Shown: positions 1 through 10,787 of the stretch, one piece after another
Numbering within the stretch: position 1 is the first letter of the stretch
Layout: each line of letters starts with the position of its first letter
Source: Ustilago trichophora
Taxonomy: Eukaryota; Basidiomycota; Ustilaginomycetes; Ustilaginales; Ustilaginaceae
Assembly (NCBI GenBank): GCA_900323505.1
Contig: OOIN01000003.1
Coordinates: forward strand, 124,001-188,000
Length of the DNA: 64,000 nucleotides
Direction of reading: 5' to 3'
Notes under the pieces: generated by a model
The model's input: the letters and a program-made list of their open reading frames with translations, nothing else
Told to the model about the DNA's origin: nothing
Databases searched by the model: none
Position numbers and translations under genes: made by a program

Positions 1-403
1 GGACTTGAAGAGCGAGACCAGCCATGCAAGCTGGGATGGTGGATTCCGAAGCAGGGGAGACGGGGCTTTCCATGCTGTCGCGGGATGAACGTTCAAAGGC
101 TGTCCTGTTGCGGGCATGTAATGGCAAAGTCTGATCTGGTGATGTCGCCCGCGGTGTCGAGACGGCTGGGGATGCTATCGAGGAGGAACCGCTTGACTGG
201 CTGGCGCCATGTCGAGTGTCATCGCCAAAGGTGTCGACTGAGCTGCGAGAGGATGAAGGAAATGCGACGGCTGTCGAGATCTTGTCCAGTTTGGGAAGCC
301 GCGAGGACGAGGCGAAAGGTGCTGCAGCTGATGATTCTGTTTGCGAGACGCTAGCCGCAGCGCCGTAGTGAGAATTGCTCGAAGCTGGATCGATTGCCGG
401 CAT
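1..403 (-). CDS. Serine-rich protein, N-terminal part (runs off left edge)
   Basis: Reading the minus strand from an ATG at 403 down to base 1 gives 134 uninterrupted codons, so the gene continues beyond the left edge. The protein begins MPAIDPASSNSHYGAAA and is rich in Ser, Ala, Thr and Pro, with scattered charged residues and no signal peptide or membrane segment. This resembles the disordered N-terminus of a fungal regulatory protein such as a kinase, GAP or transcription factor, but no domain is visible and I assign no function. Codon use (TCG, CTC, GCC, GTC) matches that of the recognised genes and differs from the other frames here. The start is the first ATG of the open frame. Its upstream side is the unusually long gene-free stretch that follows. 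Confidence 0.6.
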   Translation of the reverse strand, partial: MPAIDPASSNSHYGAAASVSQTESSAAAPFASSSRLPKLDKISTAVAFPSSSRSSVDTFGDDTRHGASQSSGSSSIASPAVSTPRATSPDQTLPLHARNRTAFERSSRDSMESPVSPASESTIPACMAGLALQV

Positions 404-1380
404 TTTGTCTTGAAGAATAAGAAGCCGCTATGCTGATGGTATGGGAGAAGAGAGAGCCGTTGAAGTGGATGGACTACTGAGTCGGAAGCTACCGCTGAAG
501 GTTGGTAAGCGGTGCAGAGCGTGTTGGAAGCGTGCGCAGTACCGCAGTATCGACACGAAGCTCAGTCGCAGTAAAAGCGCAAGCTCGTGCTTTTTTTCTG
601 ATTTTACCCGGTCAAGCTGTGTGAGTGATAGAGTTTGGCTCAAGTGAAATGGCCAATGCGTTGGAATCTTGAGAGTCCGCACGAGACCGGAAGATCCGCA
701 ATATGCGATGGCGCGGCCGATGAGAAGCGGAGGCGGATGGCGATTTAAGCTTTCAAGTCAAGAGAGCCATGTCGCCTTGGGCGGGAAAGGGCTCGTTCTG
801 GTGTAGGCAGAGAAAAGAAAGTGGGCAGATGGACGATCGATATCAGGGCACGCTGTTCGTCCACACTGCTTGGGCTGCAATCGAGCTCGATCGGCGAATA
901 CGCGAGGTATAAGGTGCTGCTTGAAAAGACGGAGCAGATGGCGGGTATGAAACGGTGTCGGAAGCTATTGCAGTGCTGCCGAAACAGAGAGAGAGCCGAT
1001 CAAGTAGAGACAGAGAGAGAGAGGCAAAGAAATCAATAGTCGATGATGGTTGAGCTTAAATGATGCTGTAGTCGGACCACCGGCTTAAGCTAGTTGCTGG
1101 CTGTAGATGATATCACTGTCGCAAAGGAAAGGAGTGATTGATGGCGGTAAAGACGGTTGGTGACCTGAAGCTGAGCATGGAAAAGATATGGTGGAGAGAG
1201 GGAGAGGACTAAAGCAATCCAAGGCGAGGTGAAGGAAGAGGCAAGGATACGCAGGGTAAAAGGGCTAGAATGGCGAAGGATCCGGAACTCCCGTGTCAAG
1301 CGCAGAAAACAGCGGAACGCGAAGCCGACGATGGCCTATCTAATACAATTACGGCGTGCGGTCGGTTGGGCGATGTCCAG

Positions 1381-1404
1381 GAGAGAGAGAGAGAGAGAGA
1401 GAGA
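1381..1404. repeat. (GA)12 microsatellite
   Basis: Twelve uninterrupted GA units in non-coding sequence. Confidence 0.95.
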
Positions 1405-3021
1405 ACAGACCTGCTGCAACTTCACTTGCTTGAGGGAACAAATGGGCGCAGATTGTTGCGGACCGAGCAGGTGCAAGCGAGTTGAGAGCGACAAAGCAGG
1501 ACAGACAGAAAGCGAAAGAGAGAAAGAGATGGATGAGATAGCACCCAGGAACGGCCACAGAGACGACAACGATGCGGTTGCTTGTTGCTTTGGGTGGGGA
1601 ATGGCTTTGACCTGCATCTCGACTGCAGGAAAAGGAGACCAACAGCATCACGCCCAGAAAAATGGGTTTGAAAGCGCCAAAAAAAGAAAGCAAGCAGCAG
1701 GAGAAAACAGCTGACATTTTCTATTTTTTTTTTTTTTTCCCTGATCCCGCCCATCCATCCATCTGTCCATCGAGCTGCATACAAACATCACCAAGAGGTG
1801 CAAACAGCGATTCCGCCCGTCAATTCATTCTCTCTCCTCACCGTTCGGTGCAGCTCTCGACGTTTCCATGAATTCTAGCTTCAGCCAGAAAGGCTTCTTG
1901 ATCAATGATATAGTCCTCTCTTGGCTTCTCCGACTAAAGATGTCCCTTCTCATGATTCGGATGGGCCGTCAGTCAGGCTCCTAAACGGCTAGAGGGGTGA
2001 GTGCAACAGAAAAGACGGGCAGAATCGCAGAGTGCTTGCAAAGACATCGGGAGCGCCGGTCTCGTTCTGCGTCTGCGAGCCCAGATCGTCGCTTTAATCC
2101 GCTTTGATGTGTTGGGCGGACGGGAGTGGGAGCCGTGTGTCTCCTCCCTCTCACTCTCGCTCCGCAATCAAAATTGGACACACCACCGCTGACCGTTGGG
2201 CAAAGGTGAACGGCGGGAAGCGGAGAGGAGAGGGCGGAGAGTCTCACATACGTTGACGTTGGAACGGACGGACGGCGAATGCCATCGTTCTTGGCCAGGG
2301 CTTGGCTATCCCAGCAAACGACAGAAGCGAGATCTTCATGCAAGAGAGAACGCAAACGCAAAATGTCGCAATCATCCCGCGTCCGCGTCTGCTTCGACCC
2401 TGTCCTTGACTTGATTGACAAAACACCCAGACTTGGATCGTCGCTGAACCTGTCGTCCTCGTCCTCTTTTCTGAAAATTCACCAAACCCTCGCGCTTGTG
2501 AGTGTCGGCTTTTTTCTCCTCGGCGCGTGATTCGCGATCAACACACTCGAATCTCGCCGTCTTGCTTCTTCATCGATTTGGCCGCCGATCTTGAAACCGC
2601 ACCATCCCCGTAAGCATCAACACACGAGCGATACCACCGGTGGTAGCGACAACCGTCTGTTGAAGAAGCCAATCGAACCTCGCGCTCGCCGTCTCTCCAC
2701 GTTGGACAGCTTTGCAGCCACAAGACCGACGTCGTCGAGAGATAGCCATCTCTTGCAAGCCACAGTGACACTTGGCCTAGTAACTTAGCCCGGCCATCCA
2801 CGACGGACGCTTTCGTACAGCGTTCCAAAGCTTGTGACGAAATGTGGCGGCGCATTCCGATGTGGCAAGCTCCTGCTAGTGATGGTGACAGTGGCACACA
2901 CGGTACGCACACACATGCGGTAACAGAGAGGCAAACATTGGCACGGGAGCCCATCAACACGCTACAGCAGCAGCAGCACAAGGGCTCTCTCACAAATAAA
3001 TGGTTTAAAAAAAATAATAAT

Positions 3022-3046
3022 AAAAAAAAAAAAAAAAAAAAAAAAA
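3022..3046. repeat. Poly-A run (25 A)
   Basis: An uninterrupted A run that follows an AATAATAAT stretch. On the minus strand it makes poly-Phe in an otherwise unsupported frame. It could be a relic of a retroposed poly-A tail, but I see no flanking target-site duplication. Confidence 0.9.
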
Positions 3047-3750
3047 GGAAGGGAACTTGAGCAGGCCTCGATCCGGATGGAGTTTTTCCTTGAACGCGTG
3101 CCTCTCTTTTGGCCTTCTGGGTGCGTACTGTAGGGATTGGCAGAAAGTGGGCGAAGCGCCCGATTTTAGAGCAATTTCCTTTTCTCGAAGGGGCAGGAGG
3201 ACAGTGAATGATCTGCGAGATCGCGGGCAAGCCACACAGAAGCTCCTCGAAAGAGGCCAGATAGACGCCCTTTCTGCAATCTGCATCAAGCGTTGCAAAC
3301 AGTGCAATGCTGCCAGGCTTGCGTCGAAAAGGGCAGCGGATGGAAAGCGTCATGGATGGATTGGGGAGTTCCATGATCTCGCTTGACTTTTTGGATCAAC
3401 AGGGTCGTCAGCTTTTGATCTTCAAGACAATAGAGGCAGGTCGAGCGCTTCTGAGCAGGTGCTACATGATCTCCAGGGTCGAAACGCATGGCATTGCTTC
3501 TACTCATTCCATCCCTCATCTTGCATAGCAAAGCTTCGTCTGAGTTCCATTTCGTCGGCTTCCGTCGAAAGAATTTGGTACCACTGCAACAGGTCAGTAT
3601 AAGAGAATTATTCAGCAAAGAGCACACGGATGCAGCCAAAATTCAGAGCTTCATGTATGATGTCGACAGACCTGCGCCATTGTTGTTGTAATTTTCTGAA
3701 CTCCCTCTGCGAGCACCGTAGGCCAGATGACTTTCATCAAAACGTTCTCC

Positions 3751-3758
<8 letters not shown>

Positions 3759-3796
<38 letters not shown>
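3759..3796. repeat. (CT)19 microsatellite
   Basis: Nineteen CT units, nearly pure, in the non-coding region upstream of the left-edge gene. Confidence 0.95.
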
Positions 3797-3799
<3 letters not shown>

Positions 3800-6700
3800 G
3801 AAAAAGAGGGTCCTGTCACGACCACATATCCGACTACTCGGCCACCTTGTTGATCGCTTACCCGACCTCGTTCTCGAGTGTCGTCCCAGTTTCTGGTTCG
3901 TTGTGATCGTCCCACGTTGCAGGGATTCATATCGTTCTCGTCGATGCCAGTGATTCGCTCACAAATCAACATATTTCCTTCTTTCACGCTTTTGCGAAAG
4001 TAGAGAGAGAGAAAGAGAGACATGGCGATATTGAGCCTGAGCCTGATCGCGAGTGACAGCCTCGCTTACCGCAACTAGGCTTCCAAGCACTGACGATCGC
4101 AAGCTCGTGATCCCGAGCGCATCCATCCTTCCGCAATCTAGTGCGCTTCCTTTCTCGGGCCGGAGAGCAACTAGCGCCAAATCTTCGGCAGCATACTTCT
4201 TCTTCTGACATGTTCGAACAGCGTAGCAGATCAAGCCGATCGAGCGTACAATGCTGGGCGTGACTTGGCAAGCCACCCAAAAGCGTGTGGAATGAGACAG
4301 CGACAGAGTGTGATCCGATGCGTACTTCACACCATCAGCTTTCATCGACTTCGCCAGGCAAGCGCAATTCATAGACTCGCCTCAGCTCGCTTTGTTCTAC
4401 AACCAAGATCTGACAAAGCGAACAAGCTAGAAGCTATTATAGTATAGGTCGGCCAGATCGGTGAGCAACAAGCGACCAGTTTGTGTGTTTCAACACGGCG
4501 GTCAAGCGCGGACGAGGCTGGCTGATAGTCTGGTAGCTAGGTAGCTTGATTGCTGGTGGTACTACTGCTGCTGTCATCGGCCCATGCAGCAAGGTGAAAC
4601 TTGCCGGGCATTGGGTCGGGTCATGATCGAATTTGACGGACGAGCTTCGGCGCCGACCTGGGTGTCATTTGTTTCCCTTTTTTTTTTCCTAAAAAAAAAA
4701 AGAACGAAATTGGAAGACATGATTTTTGGTTCTGTTGCGTGCTCCTTGTGGAAGATTTTCGAAATTTGTTTGTTCTGCGTGCTGCTTTCACCCCGACCAT
4801 CTCGCTGCGAAGCCGTCATCGTCGTGGCGGTTCAAGAAGGATAATGAGTTGATTGCATGTTGCTCGCCATCGACGTACTCGGCGTTGTCACACTTCCTCC
4901 AACTTCGATATATTGAATACCATATTGTCTCTTGATCACGTTCGAATCTCGCTTGAACTACAGCCCCCCATTTTTTGTCGGGTTACACCAGCACATATGG
5001 AAGCAAACTTGCTTGACCGATGGAAGACCATACACGAAAGTTGACCGTGTCAAACGATCACTGTACCACACGAGATCAATGCTGCTTACCCGGTGAGAAC
5101 CGCACAGTATCCGATGCACCATGACTCCCGGATTTGATGAAAGGCCGAGAGGCTGGTAAGCAACAGCAGCGAAAGTCACCCTCCAACATGTTCGGAACAG
5201 CTTTCCCCTAAACACACTCAAAGCAAAGACATGTACCCTCTGCGCCGTGCAGCTAAGAATAGTTGATCCTATGTGCTCAATGAGAGCCAATGCTTCCGTA
5301 AAAAGCAATGGCGGGGACAGAGGAATTTTCAGGAACAGCACAAATCCCAATCGGCCGCGACCCTATCCCGACCCCTACAGCAGGCTCTCTTTCAAATTGA
5401 TTCGTCAGGTCGTAAGACCCAACCGAGAAGCGACCGCACACAGGCACACACACGAGGTCAATGATGGTCGGCAGAGCAAGCGAAATTGGAGATTCGAACG
5501 CCCAGTCCTCCCCAAAGTTTCGGCGTACGGTGTTGGAGCTGTTTCGAACCCTCGCCCCCGCTTTTGGGATGCTTGATCATTCTTGGCAGGTCCCGATCCA
5601 TTGCAAGCTCAACCTCAATCGGATGTATCTCAGAATACGAGCACTTTTGTGGTGCGAGCACGATGGATTTGTGGTACCGTTGAAAGCGAAAGGGAGTTGG
5701 CTTGGGAAAGTTTTCTGGGCGGTAAGGTACAGCTTGCTTTGATTTGCTTTGCTTTGCTTTCTTCTTCTCGATCGACAAGAAGAGGAAAATTTCCGACAAA
5801 CGAGCTGCAGCGCTCCACATCCCTTGCCGTTTGCCTGCAGCTCTCCTCGCGATCAAATGACATCACGATGCAGCGCTCCACAATCGCGCCTCGACGTGGG
5901 GTTTTGTAATTTTTTCTTTTTCCTTTTTTTTTTATCAGGGTGGTTCTTCGCTCTAACATCGACCCTTTTCGCTCTAACACTATTAGCTTTGCAAGCAACT
6001 TGCATCGAAACGAACAAACGTTTCTTCTTTCGGTGGCTTTTTTTTTTTTTTCCTCTGGAGGCAAGGGTCCAAGCGAACCAGTGCCTGCCTGCCGTCTTCT
6101 CAAAAGCTGCAAGAGCACGCACCCCTTCCCCTTGCATGCTGTGCATCGCTACACCATATCCTGGTGCAGGCAATCAGCAGCGTCAATTCCGGTCGCCGGT
6201 CACGCCTTTTCTACCATTTCACCATCGTAGGACTTGAATCCATGTTCGGCTCTGTGAGCGCGGGAGCGGTGTACCAATCTGAGCAATGAACTCTTGTGTG
6301 TAAGAGCTCTAGACTTTTTGAAGACCTACAAGCGAGGGTCGGAAATGTCCGACGACCTTGTGCTCCTTTCTTCTCTCGCGCGCGCGCGTTTTAACACTCC
6401 CACACCCAGACCCAAAAGAGCAATCAATCAATCCTTCCCTTCTCTGCACTGTTCTCTTTTCGTTGCTCTCCAGTCAATCATACAGTACGCACTTGTCGGA
6501 TGAAGCGATAAGTTAACACTTCGAAACCGTGTGTGGTGCACAGCCTAGCTCTCAATCCATGCTTCGGACCGCCAAGGTGGTAAACGTAAACGAGGCGGAA
6601 AGAGCCAAGACAAGATTGCCGCGCTTCGGCTCCTCCGTCTTCAACTCTTCCGCCACACAATTCCTATGGTCTTGGCATCAAGCCTACAGTATATCGGCAT

Positions 6701-8084
6701 TGAATCCGCCGCACCGCACTACCTTACCCTCTCTCTCACCTTGCTGAGTCGCATGATATGCATCAGAATCAGCTGTTTTTTTGAACATCCCCCCTGCCAA
6801 GTCCATTCTTTCGGGCTCCGTTTTAGGTGGCGTCGGAGCGAATCTCACACACGCACACAGAGTACCCAGGAAAGAAAATTGCTCACCCGTCGGGTAGAAA
6901 GAGAGCCAAGCTTTTGGTGGGTCATGAGGTAGTGTTCCAACGCTATGGTGAAAGGTTTCTCCGCCTGCTGCTCTCGGGGCGAGACTGTTTGTACATATTG
7001 TAGCTCGGATTGGTCGTTGTCGGATAGGTCGAAGCGAAATGAAGCAAAGAGTGTCAGGATCCCATGACCTTATTTTGAGCTCCTTTTTTCTTGCACCCTG
7101 CAGCACGCCCGACCCTGAACTCAAGTCAACGGCAATCGATTTCACTCGACTTCATCGGTGCTGAGCTCTCTCTTTCTACCCCTCATGAGAAGTCGGGGTC
7201 TCGCACTTCTGAACGCCAAGCACCGCATGAAGACGCTAGTTGCTACAGCATGCTCTCGTTCCCCAAAAGTTGTACATACGTAGAGCCACCTCGAATAAAA
7301 TCGTATGAGTCTAAGAAATTGTCGCGCTTCAGCCTCGCATTCCCGCGCCGCCCTGCAGCGTACTAACGTTGCAGTATAGAACATGTGGAAGCCGTGCTGG
7401 AAATCTGCAATGAGACGCAGAATGAGGCAAACTCTCGGTAGAATGGGCTGAAGCGAGACCCTGTGGGCTCAAGCAACGCTCCAGAATCCTTAGCAACGAG
7501 TGGCCACACCACAACAATAAGAATTGTGTGAATCTGCAGGATATCACGGATACTGCACCGCCTTCATGGGAGCTTGGACGTGGGATCTTACTTTGCAATG
7601 CTGATGAACGAGGGTACACTTTTACGCCTCATCAGAGAAGGAACAAGTTTCCACGCTGGATGATTGCCAGGTCGGCATCCATCCTGTAACTTGTTTCTCT
7701 GAGCGGCTCTCGCTAGCTCTGCAGATCGGGAGTGGCTCTGGCGTCTTGTCGATCAGGGTCACACCAAGTGGGTTGATCTAATTTGCAAGCCTTCCTCTGC
7801 GTGAGGCTCAAAGCGACGCCATTGAAACTGGCAAGACGGTCGAATTGACGCTGCGCCTGAGCGCTGATAGAAGAGCGGAGAATGGCTAGTATTGACGGAG
7901 CTCACACAGCACACAAGTACACAAGTTGTGAGCCTGAGCAGAATGGACAGAAGCGGACATGGTGAAGCACGTTGGGTGAAAGGAGATGGAACGACGGACT
8001 GGTTGCGACAACTAGAAGGTGGAAAGCGCAGCTTGCCACCAATTCATACGAAGTCTAAAGCGAAACATGACCACGAGTCCATCT

Positions 8085-9911
8085 TCAAGCATCGTTAGAC
8101 TCGACACGTTCAAAGTTCTTCTTGAAGAACAGATCCGTGTTCATGAGCGTGGGCTTCTCCGAGGTAAGTGTCTGACCCTGCCAATCGGTGATCCTAAAGG
8201 TGACCTTATCCTTCTTCGTGTCGAAGCCGAATGGCTGTTGAGACTCCCACTTCCACCAACCGTTGTCGACATGGGTAGCTTCAGCCCAACCGTGACTGCC
8301 CCACTTCATCTCGACCCTGACAACCGCTTCGTGGTTACCCCTGATCTGAACTTGGAAGAAGCCTGGGTTGGCACCTTCCCTCCAGTGAATCTGGAGGAGT
8401 TTGATGCCGCTTCCCGATTTTTCAAAGGCCTCTTTGCAGTTGACAAACCTCCAGTTAATGGGAAGCTTGGTGCCAGCGGCACCGTTGGTGACGCTGTTCC
8501 AGGTGTCGGGGTGCATGTCGAGGCCGGACCAGCATTGGTCTATACCAGGGCAGAGATCGCTGACAATGGCGATGGTCTTCTTGCCTTCGGGAAGCGTGCC
8601 CTTCTTGGGAGGTTCGACGCTCCACTTGGCCGAGTTGCTAAAGAGCGATGCCGAGGTCGAGGCAATCTCGACACAGGTTCCACAGGCCAAGCCGTCTTGG
8701 AAGAAGGCCTGGTCCATAGCGACAGAGGGCAGGTTGTGGTGAGGCAAGTCGTTAAACATGCATGCTCCGCCTTGCCAAAAGTCTCCACCGCCGAAAGTCG
8801 TTCCCGGGCCATGGTGGATGAGGCTAGGATCGAACCAGTGGTGCTTGACTTTACCGTTGGTGGGGAGAGTGGTGCTGCCTTGGGTACCAGTGCAGTAGAC
8901 ACCCTTGTGATCCTTGTCCTGCTCGGTGGCATCGTCCTTGCCAGGTTGATTAGGGGGCGTGTTGGGGCTGTAACCTTGCTGGTCTTGACCATCGGAGCCA
9001 GTGTGACCGGGCTGATCAACAGAGCCGCCAGGGTTGTTGCCCGGCTGAGCACCCGAGCCCTGGTCAGGAGGTCCTCCAACGGGAGTCGTGCTGCCATCAT
9101 CCTGCTCACTGCCGCCAGGCTGGGTGTTAGGAGGCTGGTATCCGGCTCCCTCATCACCATAGCCTTCGCGAACGGAACCGTCGTCAGTCGGAGGGTTCCC
9201 ACCAACCTGCTGGTCAGGAACGCCATCGATCAGAGGCTTGTCATTGCCCTGCGAGCCCTGGTCACTAATAGAACCGGGAGTGGGAGTACCTTCACCTTGA
9301 GCACCACCACCGATAGGGGATTGGCCAGGCTGACCTTGACCCGGAATCTGACCCTGACCCTGAACCTTGGGGTTCAGAGCGCACTTTTTGCCCTTGTGCT
9401 TCTTCTTGCGCATCTTCTTATCGGTGGGAAGGCTTCCAGAAGCGTCACCTTGGACAGCAGGAGCGGGGACAGGAGCATCACCTTGACCGGGGGTAGCGGG
9501 GGCATCACCTTGGTCGGGTGTAGCGGAAGCGGGAACAGGAGTGGGGGCATCGCCGCCAGGTGTAGAAGCATCTGAACCAGGAGCTGGAGTAGGGCTGTTA
9601 CCACCTGAAGCAGGAGCGCCGTCAGCAGGGGCACCAAAGTCACCAGCGGGAGCAGGCGCAGGATCGGCCGTAGGGTTACCATCAACGTCAGGCGCAGGTG
9701 CAGGTGCAGTATCATCTCCACCGGCAGGCATCTTATCAGCACCATGCTTATGATGCCCATGGTGATGATGGTGGCGACCACTGATCTTGCAGGCTGCTCC
9801 GCCTCGACGATGAAGCTGAGCGGGAGCATGACCAATCCCACCTTGAGGAGCAGCAATGACAGAGGTGGCGAGGAAGGCTGCCACCAGGGCGAGGGCTGGA
9901 GTGGTGCGCAT
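8085..9911 (-). CDS. Secreted expansin-like protein with disordered linker
   Basis: A 608-residue intronless protein. Residues 1-20 form a signal peptide (MRTTPALALVAAFLATSVIA). Around residues 45-60 is a histidine cluster (HHHHHGHHKH). Residues of about 60-335 are a low-complexity Pro/Gly/Asp/Gln/Ala linker with a Lys-rich patch near 165-180. The C-terminal part looks like a double-psi beta-barrel (about 340-475, with GGACMF, ACGTCVEI and SDLCPG motifs and many Cys), followed by a CBM63-like beta-sandwich (about 480-600, LLQIHWREGANPGFFQVQIRG, with aromatic residues GWWKWE). This two-domain order is that of expansins and bacterial EXLX proteins, which loosen cell walls without hydrolysis. 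Binding to plant or fungal wall polymers outside the cell is inference. A TATA element lies about 200 bp upstream. The linker is far longer than in typical expansins. The opposite strand carries a long shadow frame. Confidence 0.82.
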   Translation of the reverse strand: MRTTPALALVAAFLATSVIAAPQGGIGHAPAQLHRRGGAACKISGRHHHHHGHHKHGADKMPAGGDDTAPAPAPDVDGNPTADPAPAPAGDFGAPADGAPASGGNSPTPAPGSDASTPGGDAPTPVPASATPDQGDAPATPGQGDAPVPAPAVQGDASGSLPTDKKMRKKKHKGKKCALNPKVQGQGQIPGQGQPGQSPIGGGAQGEGTPTPGSISDQGSQGNDKPLIDGVPDQQVGGNPPTDDGSVREGYGDEGAGYQPPNTQPGGSEQDDGSTTPVGGPPDQGSGAQPGNNPGGSVDQPGHTGSDGQDQQGYSPNTPPNQPGKDDATEQDKDHKGVYCTGTQGSTTLPTNGKVKHHWFDPSLIHHGPGTTFGGGDFWQGGACMFNDLPHHNLPSVAMDQAFFQDGLACGTCVEIASTSASLFSNSAKWSVEPPKKGTLPEGKKTIAIVSDLCPGIDQCWSGLDMHPDTWNSVTNGAAGTKLPINWRFVNCKEAFEKSGSGIKLLQIHWREGANPGFFQVQIRGNHEAVVRVEMKWGSHGWAEATHVDNGWWKWESQQPFGFDTKKDKVTFRITDWQGQTLTSEKPTLMNTDLFFKKNFERVESNDA

Positions 9912-10787
9912 CTTGAGAGTAACTAAGATCTGAGAAGCTATGAGGAAAAAGATACGTGCTTGAAGAGACCGTCAAGGCTCTAACTAGAGAGAGAAAGAAA
10001 AAGAATGTGTATGAGGGACCAGCCCAGAGTTGGAGGAGTAGGAGGTTACAGAGACTAAGAGATGACAAGATGAATGAGAGGAGGAATTTGGGGTGCTGCT
10101 GGCGAGACTGAAATCTTTTTATATGTGACATAGCGCACAGCTAACCCACTGCTACGCTTTGACCAGCGCCGAGTTGGCCTAGCAGAACGTGACCGCAGCG
10201 TGGAAGAATTTTTTCACCTTCATCACGGGACAATGAGACGCACGGTTGTTGCCACCCACTACCAAGTTGGTGGGAATGCTGCCGCCAAGTAAAAGAGACG
10301 ATGTCGTGCCAGCCCCTGTGAGATCCTGACCAATGTCGCAAGGCTGGCACGAGATCTTCAGCCTGGACATGAAGCATGTACGCCCTCATCCAGGTGGGAA
10401 GCGACCTTCGGCGAGTCCTCTGTCTCCCTTCATTGTTCAGTCGGTGGCCACTGAACCGCTATAGGATGAAATGCCGTCTGTGGCCTCTCTGTCCTGGTGG
10501 TGGTGCTGGTGGGTTTTCATCTGCATTGCTTTGCTTCAGTCGGTCCGCGATTCCGGCTGCCTTAAGCAGGCCGCCTGCTGTGAGGACGGAGTTGAGAGCA
10601 TCAGAGACGAGGAATGCGCGAAAGCCTTTAGCAAGCAATCCATAGCGACCCTAACAAGCACATCTTGACAGCTCTCTAAATCCGAGATCCGAGAAAATAG
10701 TCGCCGTGACTCGCAGACCAACACCCTTTGTTTTTCCGAGACCAACACTAGACCCTCTTTCACCAATTCACCATCACCTTCCCCAGC
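9912..10787. other. Divergent intergenic region, expansin-like gene / TBCE
   Basis: No gene is supported. The left part holds the promoter of the expansin-like gene (TATA at 10115-10123, minus) and the right part the TBCE upstream region. Short frames on both strands lack coding features. Confidence 0.6.
10115..10123 (-). promoter_or_regulatory. TATA box of the expansin-like gene
   Basis: The minus strand reads TATAAAAAG about 200 bases upstream of the ATG at 9911, a plausible TATA element for a strongly regulated secreted-protein gene. Confidence 0.5.

Larger units (their letters stand above)
404..8084. other. Long gene-poor region (7.7 kb)
   Basis: I find no convincing protein-coding gene here. 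Open frames on both strands are short, overlap each other, and owe much of their composition to GA/CT tracts and A/T runs. The span lies upstream of the partial gene at the left edge and downstream of the expansin-like gene, so it could be an extended promoter/5' leader or hold non-coding transcripts. It contains (GA)12 at 1381, (CT)19 at 3759, a 25-A run at 3022, several shorter A/T runs (1725, 4680, 5930, 6040) and TACAGTA motifs at 6481 and 6685. A small gene with many introns cannot be excluded by eye. Confidence 0.6.

Noticed and set aside
1229..1714. Plus-strand frame of about 161 codons
   Set aside because: Arg/Glu runs come from the (GA)12 tract. Two other frames are open equally over the same bases.
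3022..3046. Retroposon tail
   Set aside because: A 25-A run alone, without target-site duplication or an element body, is not enough to call a mobile element.
2538..3374. Minus-strand frame of about 278 codons
   Set aside because: Passes through a 25-A run (poly-Phe) and a Cys run from a CAG repeat. No conserved segment, no typical codon use.
6228..6296. tRNA-like stretch on the minus strand
   Set aside because: It has A-box-like TTGCTCAGATTGG and B-box-like GGATTCAAGTCC, but the acceptor, D and T stems do not pair, so no cloverleaf can be formed.
8019..9575. Long open frame (about 518 codons) on the plus strand
   Set aside because: It is fully antisense to the expansin-like gene, whose protein has a signal peptide and domains. 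The shadow frame has no domain and arises from codon bias.
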